Counted from the stretch's first letter, positions 1 through 10,515 are shown. The stretch: DNA of 64,000 nucleotides from Paracyclopina nana (GCA_019096065.1 JAGUCH010000002.1:11978501-12042500); one strand, 5' to 3'. Notes: a model not told the origin generated them from the letters alone. Program-made: numbers and translations.

Positions 1-1
1 C

Positions 2-1976
2 CTCCGGGATGCCATATCAAGTCAGAGGCTTGTCATTACCATACCCTGGATTGTGGAATTTTGCTCAATCCTGGACCCTGTTACTGTCAGAGCCAACTAC
101 TATCAGGATTTATTCAAGAGCCTTGTCGACATTTATAGGCAATTCCTTGTCAAAAAAGAATTGAACATTGCCAAGCTGGAGGATGACAACATCATTGAAG
201 ACATACTTTCCCCTGTTAAAAAAGTTAAGTCTGTTGAGGTTGTTGGTCAAATCAACGAATTCAATGCATTCTTCCTTTGCATTCAATTGGGTTGGTTCTT
301 TGAGAGTTCCATTTTCCCAAGAGAGTTGTTAATTCAAGCTCCCACCTTGCCAACGCTGAAAATGGCCATTTCGAATAAGACTCTGGATCAATCCAGATGC
401 TTGAAACTGAGTCTATTGTACAACTGCTGCCCCTACTTGAGTGAACTGAAGGTGATCCTGTCACAGTTCCACACTGGATTCAAGGCAGCCAAAGTGATGC
501 CAATTCATGACAAGAAAAGTTCCAGCCATATCCTGGAGAAAAAGGCTCTGATCAAGCCTGAACATATGCAAGACGCTTTGGAGGCCAACTTCTTCCACAA
601 CCAGCCCATATCTGTGAAACAAACCGTGGAAATAATTGTGGAAAGAATCACGTCCAATTTTGCCAGAATCATCACGACTGAAGTAATTCCCCACGAGGCT
701 GAGCTTGTCTTGAACGACCTCAAAGCCAACTTGAAGCTCATCTTGGTGGACAAGGAGCTTGGATTTGAGATTGTCAAAGAGGAGCTCCTCAGTCAGGTTC
801 TTGTTATGGCGGATAAATCTCGTGAGATAGTGCAAGCAAAGGCTAGTGATGTCATCCAGGACCAACTTAGGAGGAAAGTTGATCCTGCCTTGTCCAGCTT
901 ACTTTCCGATGACACCAAAGAGAATGTGATCCAACTTTGCCGCAGGATCATTGAAAGGCGAATCAATAGACATTCCAGGCAATGGGTGAGGAAGAACATC
1001 GCCCAGGATTATTTTGTCACCGAGTATAAAAAAGAGTTTGAGAAGCTTTGGCAAGACCACGTCAAGAGTCTGGAATCGGGTCAAGTTCCACTTGCCAAGC
1101 AAACTGCAATGGTAGTTGCCCAAATTGGAGATATCAACCAATCACTTGTCTTGCCTCTCAGCCAGATCTTGATCAGGCTCAAAGTAAGTCCTTTCATTTT
1201 ACCTTCTTTGATGCCTGTTTAAAAATGTCCTTTTTCCAGCTTGAAACGGCTCAAATAGCGAGCAAGGAAAAGATACATTTAGAGGCTAACTCTCTGCTGG
1301 ATTTCCTTGGTCAAATTCAGGCCTCTTTTGCGTACGCTTTCTTGGACTCGACTGCAGATGACAAATCAATCCTGGATGTCAGTGTGAAAGGTTTTGAGCA
1401 CTTGAGCTTTGATTGGATTCTTGTACTGAGTAAGTTAGATTTTTACCATAGAATGCTTCTTATTGCTTATAACTGATTTTTTTACTTGCAGTTGCATTCC
1501 ATCCTTCTGTGGTTACAGCACAAGTTCAAGATGCTTTGATTAGCACTTGGGGAGGACAGGTGAAAGTGACCAAGCCTCTTTTTTGCCTGTCCCAACCTCC
1601 TGCTCCTTTGGTCACCTTATTTTCGGCTCGGAACCTTGCCTTACTTCAATCAAGTGCCGCTCCCAACCCAACCTGGGACAAGTTCGAGGCCTTTGTTGGC
1701 AGGCTCTTGTCAGCTGGCCTTTTGTTACCTATTGGACTGGAGGATCAATGTTTGTCCTTGCTGAAAAAGGAGTGGCCCACTGAGATGCTCAGGAGGTTGG
1801 GGAGTTGTTTGACTGGTGTCATGGAATCATGGAAGAGACAACCCCAGTCGTCTGATGAGTTATCCAACTTCACTCAAGAGTTCCTCGAGTGGTTCGGTTG
1901 GTTTTTTACCAACATGAACAGCCAGGACGAGGACTATGTTGATGATCTGGAGAACTTTCCAGAGTTGAGTTTTTGA
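2..1976 (+). CDS. CDAN1: Codanin-1, C-terminal half (partial, runs in from the left edge)
   Basis: Codanin-1 binds the histone chaperone ASF1 and, with CDIN1, is linked to chromatin assembly and erythroid development in vertebrates; the fly homolog is known as discs lost/vanaso. The reading frame is open from base 2 and starts with the family-typical segment around VITIPWIVEF, followed by a long helical region. Three exons are readable: 2-1183, 1240-1429 and 1492-1976, with introns of 56 and 62 bp; codon phase is kept at both junctions. About 618 residues are visible before the TGA, roughly the C-terminal half of a protein that is about 1200 residues in vertebrates. The apparent start near base 53 is a GTG inside the frame, not a real start. 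Family assignment rests on recognised sequence patterns, not a search. Confidence 0.75.
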
Positions 1977-1978
1977 GC

Positions 1979-1984
1979 AATAAA
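1979..1984 (+). terminator. Polyadenylation signal AATAAA of CDAN1
   Basis: A canonical AATAAA lies two bases after the codanin-1 stop codon, so the 3' UTR is very short. The convergent zinc-finger gene has its own signal about 45 bp further on. Confidence 0.7.
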
Positions 1985-2024
1985 TTAGATTCATACTGAC
2001 ACGTTTCGCCGCGGACTAGTGAGA

Positions 2025-2030
2025 TTTATT
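2025..2030 (-). terminator. Polyadenylation signal AATAAA of the minus-strand zinc-finger gene
   Basis: AATAAA reads on the minus strand about 85 bp past the stop of the gene at 2115-2927. The 3' ends of this gene and CDAN1 face each other with little space between. Confidence 0.6.
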
Positions 2031-2114
2031 GCAGTCTCTCATCATAAAAGTCTCAGAGATGAATGTATGTGTTGCTGTGTATATGGTGGTAGCATTTAAA
2101 AACACGCAGTCTAT

Positions 2115-2927
2115 TTACATAGGCATGGGGTAGGATGAGTGCGCATGTAAATGGTGTCCAATCATGGCACTTGAGTCATCCGTGAAGAAAGGGCACTGGA
2201 GGCAACGAAACGCTTGCTGCTGCTGAGGCTGTTGAGGCTGCGGCTGTCCATTATTATGGCCATTGCTGTGGTTGGTATGAAAGTGCCTCGGAAGGTTGCT
2301 TTGCTGCTGCTGCTGCTGTTGCTGAAAGTTTCTCCCTTGCACATTTGACAAGTAGCTCGACATGCCGGACGACGCGGCGGGCGCAGTAAATCTCTGGTCA
2401 CATTTGTCACAAAAATACTTATTGGCAGTTTTGACAGGTGCTGAGCATACGAGGCAGAGCTGTTGCACATTTTCGGCCACGGCAGCTTTGCTTTTCTTGG
2501 CACTGACAGGCGCGTTGTTGGTCACCGCCGCAGCTGAGGCTCCACTTAGTCTAGTGTCTATCACGGACGTTCCTTCCACTGAGCCATGCATTTTCTTGAT
2601 ATGGCTTAGCAAGTTGAACTTTCTGTTGGCTGTCAGGCCACAATGCGTGCACTGGAAAGGCTTCAGTTTCTCATGCACCGTCCTTATGTGAGCCCTCTGG
2701 TTTCTCCGCTGCGTGAAGCTTTTGTCACAAAAGTCGCACTTGAACTGTTTGGAGTGGTCATTATTTGTATGGGATCTTTGGCTACTGCTGCTGCCATTGC
2801 TGCTGCTGTTATTGTTGTAATTGTTCTGAGCTGCATTGGCTGCTGCAGCGTGAGCGGCCATGCTGCTGAAAAAACCCTCCATTTTGGACAGCAATTTGCG
2901 GGAATTGAGCTTGCCCTTCCGGCTCAT
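2115..2927 (-). CDS. C2H2 zinc-finger protein with polyglutamine run, 5' end uncertain
   Basis: This is probably a nuclear DNA-binding protein; target unknown. From the ATG at 2927 it has 270 residues. An Ala/Asn/Ser-rich N-terminus is followed by two consecutive classical C2H2 fingers (about residues 62-115: CDFC...HIRTVH and CTHC...HIKKMH), a CxxC-CxxC cluster around residue 158-176, a run of eight glutamines near residue 204, and a C-terminal finger starting FRCLQCPF and ending HHLHAH. The frame stays open upstream of the ATG (Gln-rich) to a good acceptor, TTTTTCAG, at about 3047, so this may be a 3' exon with more N-terminal coding upstream or a 5' UTR exon. It is divergent from the zinc-finger gene starting at 3303. 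The last finger resembles those ending two of the neighbouring plus-strand proteins. Confidence 0.75.
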   Translation of the reverse strand: MSRKGKLNSRKLLSKMEGFFSSMAAHAAAANAAQNNYNNNSSSNGSSSSQRSHTNNDHSKQFKCDFCDKSFTQRRNQRAHIRTVHEKLKPFQCTHCGLTANRKFNLLSHIKKMHGSVEGTSVIDTRLSGASAAAVTNNAPVSAKKSKAAVAENVQQLCLVCSAPVKTANKYFCDKCDQRFTAPAASSGMSSYLSNVQGRNFQQQQQQQQSNLPRHFHTNHSNGHNNGQPQPQQPQQQQAFRCLQCPFFTDDSSAMIGHHLHAHSSYPMPM

Positions 2928-3302
2928 TTGTGGCTCATGCCAAAATTGCTCACACTTTTCTTCTTCAAAGGTTTCTAGCTTTTGTTGTGGCTGCTGCTGA
3001 TGCTGCTTTTTTGGCCTGGGCTCATTTGGCTGGGCAATACATTGGGCTGAAAAACGTTACATGCCACTTTTATCTCGGAAAGCGTCGTTTTTAGAACAAA
3101 AAGGCCAAAACTAGAAAAATGAAGTTAGATGGCATAAATTACCAGATGTATAACATTATGAATGTTTCAGGAAAGAGGCTGTTTTGAATAAATTTTCCAC
3201 TTAAACGCAGGATGGTAACTGAAACCGCCGTACATCAACAGCTAATAGAAAATTTATCAAAATAAATAAATTTGCGAAATTGCTGAGGGGAAATTCAGCT
3301 CG

Positions 3303-6300
3303 ATGAAAATGGCTGAAGTAAGCCTGGAAAACCTTAAGCACGAGGTTATACTGCCAGAAGACGACATTCCTGATCTTCCTCATGACGAGAGTAGCCAAAT
3401 TGAACGAACATGTTCGTTCTGCGATGTGATAGGCGACCAATTTACATTCCTGGATTCCACAGCGCTTGAGCATCATCTCCACGAAACTCATGGAATGACA
3501 GAGAAAAAAGTGTGTTCAATGTGTTTTAAAATATCGTGTTCAGCAGCTCAGCTTCGTCGCCATGTCCAAGAAGTGCACGATGGGGTTCGTCATTTTTGCA
3601 CACTATGTACGCAAACATTTGCTAGAAAATTTTACTTGAACGCTCATGTCGCCAAATGTCATGGCGACACTCGAAAGAAGAAGAAAGGCAACGTTTGTCA
3701 ACATTGCTTGAAGCAGTACGCCACGCCCAATATGCTTCGAAGGCATGAACAAGAGGTCCACAAAAATTTGCGCTACCCATGCAAGATTTGCCTGCAAAGT
3801 TTCACCAGAAAATACATGCTGAGAATGCACGTAAAAAAATCGCATCCTGGGGAAGAAATTGATGAATTTGGTGACGATCCTATTGCTTTACCCTATACAT
3901 TGGATTGCAAATTTTGTGATATTGCCCAAACTTTCCTAAACGTGCAAGCTTTGGATGAGCACATTCAAGCTGAACACCAAGACAAAAGGAACATTTGCCC
4001 TCATTGCCCAAAAGAATTCGCCAATGAATCTTTGCTGAAACGGCACTCCAGTGAGACTCACCTTAACGTGAGGCATTTGTGCGCGTATTGCCCTCAAAAG
4101 TTTGTGCGGAAATATTCCCTGAAAGTCCACATGGATAAGAAGCATCCAAATGAGGTGGTATTTATTAGCTGTGAGCCAAAGGTTGTTAGTGTTAAGAAGC
4201 AAGCGGAAAAAGCATGCTCGACTTGTGGGAAAAAGTTTAAGAATAGCAAAAGACTAAAGCGACATTTGGACTATGTGCACGGTGAAAAAGGCAAGCAGTT
4301 TGAGTGTGAAACGTGCGGCAAAAGGCTCTATTCCGAAAGCATGCTAACCGATCATATTAATAGTGTGCATTTGAAGATCAAAAAATTCCAATGCCTCAAA
4401 TGTAACCGAAAATACTACTGGCGCTCCTCTCTTGAAAAGCATGTTTTCGAATGCAACGGATATCCTCTGTGTAAGTATAGAAAAACGTCATTATTTTTGG
4501 TAGTTATCTTTAACATACTGCTTTTACAGATGATGCCAATGGGGACTTGGTTAGAGAACCTCAAGAGCCAGTCACTTGCATATCTTGCAACTTAAAATTT
4601 AAAGATATCCAAAGCATGAGAAAACATGTAGCAGAAACTCATCCCGAAGTTAAAGTTTTCAAATGCGACCTCTGCGAATTGATATTCAGCAAGGATTTCT
4701 ATTTAGCTGAGCATAAGCACAATCAGCACAAGGTGGAGACCGAGAACCAGCAAAGTGTCTGTCCAGTTTGCCAAAGAACCTATTCGGGAATTGGAATGCT
4801 CAAGCTTCACATGTCTGTAGTTCATCCTGAAACATCTGAACAAGGCCTCTCTGTTGCATCCGAGCAATTAGTAAAACCGGGAAAGGAGGAAGTTGACCAC
4901 GAAGAAGAGGAAGGAAAAATGGAGAAAAGACCGTGCTACAAATCATGCTATATCTGTGCCTCGGAATTTGAACAAGCTACTGAATTTGACATGCACATGA
5001 TCAACGTGCACCATAGAACGTTCTTCTGTGATCTGTGTAACAATTGGTATTTGAATGAGGAAAGCCTTAAAAGCCACATCAAAAAGTCTCACAGCATTGA
5101 TACGTGGCTGCAATGTGAAATTTGTGACTACAAAGAGAGAACGAAAACGCTCATGCTTGCTCATTTTAAAGATAAGCATAGGAACATTGATGAACCAGTG
5201 TTTACAGCTATAGATGACTTGCTGCCTTCAAAGTGTGAGACTTGCCAGCAATCTTTTGCCAATGAATGTGACTTCGACGACCACAAGTCCAGGTGTAAGG
5301 CTTTTGTAGTAAAAGCTGAAAAGTTGAGCAGCCAATCATGCGATTTGTGTGGAAAGGATTTTTGTGATTTGGATCAGTATTTGGTCCACATGAAGAGCCT
5401 CCACAACAAAGCTCACGTTTGCTCTGAATGCTTTGCTTGCTTTCAAACTCCTCAAAGTTTAAAGAAGCATCGGAAAAAAGTGCACAATTTTGTGCAGAAA
5501 TATCAATGTGATATTTGCTTACACATCACAAAATCGGTGTTCTTGTTGACTCATCACCAGAAAAAGAAACACTCAGACAAAGGAGCTGCTGACTTGAAGT
5601 ATTCTATCATCAAGGAGGCAAATGGTCCAGTCAATAATCAGCAAGTCGAGTGTAAGATTTGTGGGAAGATATCGCCTAATGCCGCCAAAAATAGAGCCCA
5701 CGTTCTGGCAGCTCATGAGAAATTTAAGAATTACGAATGTACGCAGTGCACCAAACAATTCGGATGCAAGAAAAGCTTGAACAAGCATAACTTGAATTAT
5801 CACAATGGGTCGTCAGAATTCTCCAAACTTATGCCAAAGCCCAAATCTTTCAAAGTTGAGAAGCCTCTCAGCTGTCCTATCTGCGATGTTGGCTTTTCCA
5901 GTAGCAAACCACTCAACAGGCACATTAAGAGTTTTCACCCTCAGCAAAGTAAGGATTTTGTGCCTTTCGTCTTGCCTGCCAAAGGGCCAGCTCATCCCGA
6001 AAGGCCAATGAAATGCCAGGTGTGTGGCAATGGGTACTTGTCAGACAAGTATCGCAAGAAGCATGTGAAAAAAAATCACCCGGAGGTCTTTGATGAGATC
6101 TATGCAAAAAAGTCAGAGTTCTTTGAATGCACACTCTGCTCTGAAAACAATTTTAGCGATTGGTCATCCCTGGTTGACCATTGCAGCCAAGAACATCCAT
6201 GGTTTAACATGGAAGAGCATCCACAAAAGAACTTGCCTGCTAAGTGCGTCAAAGAAAAGTCTTTTAAGTGCAACCTCTGTGAAAAGTCCTTCAAAGGTGA

Positions 6301-6580
6301 GGCCTGGCTCAACAATCATGTGCGGAAGTGTCACTCTACATTTGAGTTTGTCAATGAAGGCCAGTTTTTGGAAGAAGACGAGAATGACGCCAAACCAGTG
6401 CAAGTGCCAGTGAGCCGGCCAAAAAATTTCAAGTGCCACTATTGCTGCATCGCCTACAGCTCGCAGTTATTCTTGGATCGCCACGTGAGGAAAGCTCATG
6501 CCATTTCCAACTGTAATGAGATTGAAACAGACGAAGTGGACCCTCTGGTCATTGTGAAATTAGAAGTTGATGACGAATGA
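3303..6580 (+). CDS. Large multi-C2H2 zinc-finger protein (about 1072 residues)
   Basis: Probably a sequence-specific DNA- or RNA-binding protein; no specific ortholog recognised. Two exons, 3303-4470 and 4530-6580, join across a 59-bp intron (GTAAGT...TTTTACAG) with phase kept. After an acidic N-terminus of about 35 residues, C2H2 fingers run almost end to end, more than 20 in number. Many come in pairs with an H-x(3-4)-H ending such as HVKKSHP or HMDKKHP, and linkers are irregular rather than the TGEKP type common in vertebrate KRAB proteins. An acidic patch near residues 510-540 separates two finger blocks, and the C-terminus is acidic again. It is the first of three head-to-tail zinc-finger genes; the next ATG lies 75 bases after this stop, and no AATAAA lies between. 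Confidence 0.85.
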
Positions 6581-6655
6581 ATCGGGATTCTTTTTTATAC
6601 TGAACTTGCAATAGTAAAAAATTGTGTTCTATTTTTTTCTAGGGAACCGCCTGAA
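6581..6655 (+). promoter_or_regulatory. Short intergenic gap with orphan splice acceptor before the next ATG
   Basis: The 75 bases between the two zinc-finger genes have no AATAAA. They contain a pyrimidine tract ending in an AG at 6641-6642, 13 nt before the ATG at 6656. No donor consensus lies inside the gap. It could accept a trans-spliced leader or a cis-spliced exon from upstream. Confidence 0.5.
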
Positions 6656-9100
6656 ATGGCTACGGGGCCATTGCTTTTGCAGGCAGTCAGCCATGCCTGT
6701 GCAGTGAGACTAGAGCTACCCAAGATTTTTCCTTGTGCACAGTGCTCAAAAGTGTTGGATAGTGAGACCAAGCTAAAAAACCATACTTGCCTTGAAGCTA
6801 GCCAAGACGAAGTCATTGATATTAGCAGTGATGAGGAGAATGGCTTCAAAAAAACCGAAAATCCTGTGACTATCCCATTGATGAGTAAATCAAAGCCAAC
6901 TGTGATTCAGTTAACAAAAACGAAAACTGGAAGTAGTGAAGAAGTTGCCGTAAATCCAACTGGCGACGCGGATGGATTTTGCTCCATTTGCAATAGCACT
7001 GTTTTGAATCCCAAATACCTGCTTTTGCACCAAAAGATGTTTCATCGAAAGGGAAATGCTCAAAATGCCTACAAGTGCCATGTTTGTGGGACAAACTCCT
7101 CATCAAAACAGGGCTATATTAGTCACCAATTTACAACGCACCTTAAAGATGACATTCCCAAAGCAGCAAGAATTTGTCCCATTTGTAAAAGTGATTTTTA
7201 TAGTTGGCCTCGGCTTGCTTCTCATTATAGCAATGTGCATCTAATGAAAACGGTTTCTGCCATTCCAAAAACGAGAAAACGGAAGCACAACAAGAACCAT
7301 CGGATCCAATGTGACTTTTGCCGGCAAAAGTTTATTGACCATAAGTTATTGAAGTGCCACAAATTTGTCAAGCACAATGTGAAATGCAGTCCATCGATTT
7401 TCAAGAGGTGCAATTTTTGTGGCAAAAAATGCGATAGTGCCAAGGATTTTCTTAGTCATGTAAAGAGGAGTCATGTCAAGAATAGTAGCAATGGCTTGAA
7501 AAAGAATGTGGTATCCAAGACAACTGAAGAGAACACTGCTTGTACAAAAACTAGTGATCTTCAAGATATTGATCCCTCTAAAAGCAAGGAGCCAAAGAAA
7601 GAAGGCCGAATGAAGATCAAGAGAAGAAAGTGCCTGCAATGTCGCATTTGCAACTACAAAGCAAAATATCCATCCAACTTTCGTCACCATTTGAAAATTG
7701 CCCATTGCAAGGTGTGTGAGGTTTGCAAAAAGCCATTCATATCTTCAGCCATTCTTGATTGCCATATGCAAGTTGAGCACAGTGCTAATCGCAATTCTAA
7801 CAGCTACGCGCAATGCGATCTTTGTGAGACGAAATGTGCTAGTGCCAAAGAGGTCTTGAGCCATATTGAGAAAGACCACGAACCATCCAAGATGCTTTCA
7901 TCACGAGTGGTTTGGTGTCCATCGAAGCCATCCGCTCTCAATGGTGATAAGTGTGATGGCCGCCAGTTCAAAGCACGTCTCAAAAAGGCGAAGGAAAGCC
8001 AAATCCATAATTCGGATGATATTTCGGGTGAAATGTACAAGTGCTTTATTTGTAAAGTTGTGACTCGCAGTAACAAGACGCTCAAGAATCACATGAAAAA
8101 GCATGCTAAAAGCTGCAGCATATGCGGCCAACAATTTATGTCTCTGAGAACGCTCAAATGCCACAAAATGGTCGTGCACGAGGAGAAATGTGATGCTCAC
8201 AATTACAAAGTATGCAATTTTTGTGGAGAAACGTGTGGGACTCCCCAGAAGTTTCTGACTCATAACGAGTTGGTACATACCTTGGTTAACAACCATTCTG
8301 CAGAAAATTCTAAAGAATCCGGTGATATCAAGATTTCCGACAAAGAAGGCCAAAAAGAAGAGAATACTGTGCAATCAGATATTGCAAAGAGTACGGATAT
8401 TGCACATAAGGACAAATGTGACAAAAGTGAAATTGACCAGCCAAAGGCTAAGAGACTTTTCAAGTGCAACCTTTGTGTACAAAATCAGGTGTCACTGCAT
8501 GCTCTCAAGTGTCACAAGCTGGTCAAGCACAAGCAGAGGTGTCTTCCAAAGTACTACAAAAGGTGTGACATGTGTGACAAGCAATTCTCCACACCTTGGA
8601 GTTGCTTACGTCACATAACCCAACAGCATTCAGACGCGACAGTCAAAAAGCCATTGAACCATTTAAAACATGACGCATTGGTTCATAAGAATAAGAACGA
8701 CTTTTATTGTGATGTCTGTGACAGGTCTTTTTTCGACAAGGCCGTACTGAAGAGGCATATCGTTGTGGTTCACGAAAAGAAAGGCAAATATCCGTGCAGA
8801 AAGTGTGACATGAATTGTCTCGACAGAAAAGACTACTTCGAGCATCAGCAAAAGTGCCTTGGTACTCTTTTAAAATGTGACAAGTGTGAGATGACATCAA
8901 CCTCATCGAAGCTCTTAAAGGAACATTGCGCAAATGTTCATAATATGAAGTATGAGCCAAGTGACAAGATCGGTGTTTACTTTGATATCAGCTACAGATT
9001 CGACTGTTTGGAATGTGCCTATTCCGCTTTTGAGTCCGGCGATTTGATAAATCATCACTTGTTGTCTCATTCGGACTCTGACTTAAAGATCTGGATTTAA
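6656..9100 (+). CDS. Multi-C2H2 zinc-finger protein (814 residues)
   Basis: Putative nucleic-acid-binding protein; ortholog not recognised. One uninterrupted exon of 2445 bp encodes about 17 C2H2 fingers in groups separated by Lys/Ser-rich linkers. Several units repeat a pattern in which a finger with CxxC...LKCH...H is followed by a short CNFCGxxC-type finger, for example around residues 220-270, 480-530 and 600-655; this suggests internal duplication of a two-finger module. The last finger begins FDCLEC and ends HHLLSH, like those ending two neighbouring genes. It lies 75 bases after the upstream zinc-finger gene and ends 29 bases before the next ATG, with no polyadenylation signal on either side. 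Start choice: first ATG after the acceptor at 6642. Confidence 0.85.
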   Translation: MATGPLLLQAVSHACAVRLELPKIFPCAQCSKVLDSETKLKNHTCLEASQDEVIDISSDEENGFKKTENPVTIPLMSKSKPTVIQLTKTKTGSSEEVAVNPTGDADGFCSICNSTVLNPKYLLLHQKMFHRKGNAQNAYKCHVCGTNSSSKQGYISHQFTTHLKDDIPKAARICPICKSDFYSWPRLASHYSNVHLMKTVSAIPKTRKRKHNKNHRIQCDFCRQKFIDHKLLKCHKFVKHNVKCSPSIFKRCNFCGKKCDSAKDFLSHVKRSHVKNSSNGLKKNVVSKTTEENTACTKTSDLQDIDPSKSKEPKKEGRMKIKRRKCLQCRICNYKAKYPSNFRHHLKIAHCKVCEVCKKPFISSAILDCHMQVEHSANRNSNSYAQCDLCETKCASAKEVLSHIEKDHEPSKMLSSRVVWCPSKPSALNGDKCDGRQFKARLKKAKESQIHNSDDISGEMYKCFICKVVTRSNKTLKNHMKKHAKSCSICGQQFMSLRTLKCHKMVVHEEKCDAHNYKVCNFCGETCGTPQKFLTHNELVHTLVNNHSAENSKESGDIKISDKEGQKEENTVQSDIAKSTDIAHKDKCDKSEIDQPKAKRLFKCNLCVQNQVSLHALKCHKLVKHKQRCLPKYYKRCDMCDKQFSTPWSCLRHITQQHSDATVKKPLNHLKHDALVHKNKNDFYCDVCDRSFFDKAVLKRHIVVVHEKKGKYPCRKCDMNCLDRKDYFEHQQKCLGTLLKCDKCEMTSTSSKLLKEHCANVHNMKYEPSDKIGVYFDISYRFDCLECAYSAFESGDLINHHLLSHSDSDLKIWI

Positions 9101-9129
9101 AGCCATTTTTTCTACTTTTTCAGCCCGAA
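9101..9129 (+). promoter_or_regulatory. 29-base intergenic gap carrying a splice acceptor
   Basis: Between the TAA at 9100 and the ATG at 9130 there is a strong acceptor, a T/C tract ending in CAG at 9121-9123, followed by a 6-nt leader. The gap is far shorter than any intron here, so the acceptor cannot pair with a donor inside it. There is no AATAAA. Confidence 0.55.
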
Positions 9130-9738
9130 ATGTCTCGAATGGGGGTACCATTGCGAAAACCGTGTTGTGTGAGGTGTGGCAATGATCGAGACGATCGTCA
9201 GTTCTTATGTTCTTCTTGCTTTGATTGTGTCTTCGGTCAAGGTAATATACTCTCTGTGCCCGAAGATTTGGACGAAGACTATGACTTGGCCCAACTTTTT
9301 GAACAGAATTATGAGAACCTTTGTGACCTAAACGCTATACCTTATTTGGAAAGTGAAAGCCCTGTCGATGAAAATGCCAATGTCCCAAATCTCAGTGCCA
9401 TCAGCACATACCTCAATGTGGATGGCTTTTTAACTATTTCTCCAACCCAAAGCGTAGTTATCGATCCAACAGTTCACCATAGTGATCATGTCAATATCAG
9501 TGAAATGGATGAGTCTTATGGTGCTGATTCTCCGTCCCAAAATGAATCAAATGAGCTTGAATATGTCCCTATTGTCAGGCCAGAACATTGTGATACCAGA
9601 TGTAAAACTACCACTATTGTAGAAACCTTGTTTTCCTGCCTTTCTTGTCCTTTCAGCATTAATAATGCAGATGACTTTTTGCTGCATCATTTCTTGCATC
9701 ACATCACTGATGAACAAATAGCCTTTTTCAATCAATGA
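9130..9738 (+). CDS. Small acidic protein with an N-terminal CxxC cluster and one C-terminal C2H2-like finger
   Basis: Function unknown. This 202-residue single-exon protein begins with a Cys-rich stretch (CCVRCG...FLCSSC, residues 12-31) that could bind one zinc ion. A long acidic low-complexity middle follows, then a single finger-like motif starting FSCLSCPF and ending LLHHFLHH near the C-terminus. That last motif matches the terminal fingers of two neighbouring zinc-finger genes, so this may be a sibling that lost its finger array. It is third in the head-to-tail trio and is followed by the only AATAAA of the group. Start chosen at the first ATG after the acceptor. Confidence 0.75.
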   Translation: MSRMGVPLRKPCCVRCGNDRDDRQFLCSSCFDCVFGQGNILSVPEDLDEDYDLAQLFEQNYENLCDLNAIPYLESESPVDENANVPNLSAISTYLNVDGFLTISPTQSVVIDPTVHHSDHVNISEMDESYGADSPSQNESNELEYVPIVRPEHCDTRCKTTTIVETLFSCLSCPFSINNADDFLLHHFLHHITDEQIAFFNQ

Positions 9739-9777
9739 TGCCATGTGATTCAGAGTTAAGTGGAACAATGATACAAC

Positions 9778-9783
9778 AATAAA
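9778..9783 (+). terminator. Polyadenylation signal closing the zinc-finger trio
   Basis: AATAAA, 40 bp after the stop of the third zinc-finger gene. It is the first canonical signal after 3303 in a sensible position, which fits a shared 3' end for the three genes. Confidence 0.65.
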
Positions 9784-9990
9784 AGTATTTTTGCACCCTC
9801 TTAACCGAGCTTACTTTGCTTCAATTGCAAGTATTTCAAATTGTAGCGCCCACTTATGTTGAACATAGAGACATCAAGCACTTGTTGCTTCTATTATGGG
9901 TTTCTGTAGTTCTATGCTCAATAACTAGAATTTCCAGTGTCAATTCAAGTTAGTTAAGATTGTCAACTCAGTTCAATCACACATGTGAGC

Positions 9991-10515
9991 ATGATGATGG
10001 AATTCCCATTTTTCTTGCTAATCTTGCTGTTTACAAATGCCTCAAGGGGGCAAGAAATGTCAGCTACCAAGCATTGCATTCCATACGCTCAATGTGAGGA
10101 GTTCAAATGGATCATTGATCACCAATCAAGCCTCTCATTGAGTCCCAATGCTCTATTTAGACAAAGAGCATGTGGCTTTAACGGTCAACCATTGATTTGG
10201 TGCAATCAATTGGCAGAGTCTTCAAACTATGCAGTTTTTGATTCATCCAGAACTGCTCAGTGTGTTGGTCAGCTCCACATCTACTTTTACGCAAATGAGC
10301 TTCAATTATTGACGTTGGCCAGCACCACGACCCATTATTTACGATTGAATAGAAGACTGAAAAATGGTAATGTGTATAGGCTCAGTGTGCATGGCAACTG
10401 CTGCTGGCAAATTAACGAGGAAGCTCATTTAAGAGGGGCTTCAGAGGTCTTAAGAATTGGATTCGATAATGACCCACCAATAATATTTGGATCAGCTAAA
10501 GCCATTCCCTGTTAG
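9991..10515 (+). CDS. Small secreted cysteine protein with a CLIP-like N-terminal domain
   Basis: Likely extracellular. It starts with ATG triplets at 9991-9999 (174 residues from the first); an upstream GTG in frame is not used. A hydrophobic signal peptide (MMMEFPFFLLILLF, cleavage probably near SRGQ) precedes a mature chain with eight cysteines. The first part, CIPYAQC...RACGFNGQP..C, has the spacing of a CLIP-like disulfide domain as found in arthropod immune and coagulation proteins. The second part, ending GNCCWQI..EAHLRGASEVLRI and a terminal Cys, looks like one beta/gamma-crystallin-type motif, but I am unsure of this. No protease domain follows. The gene is intronless and convergent with dachs. 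Confidence 0.7.
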   Translation: MMMEFPFFLLILLFTNASRGQEMSATKHCIPYAQCEEFKWIIDHQSSLSLSPNALFRQRACGFNGQPLIWCNQLAESSNYAVFDSSRTAQCVGQLHIYFYANELQLLTLASTTTHYLRLNRRLKNGNVYRLSVHGNCCWQINEEAHLRGASEVLRIGFDNDPPIIFGSAKAIPC

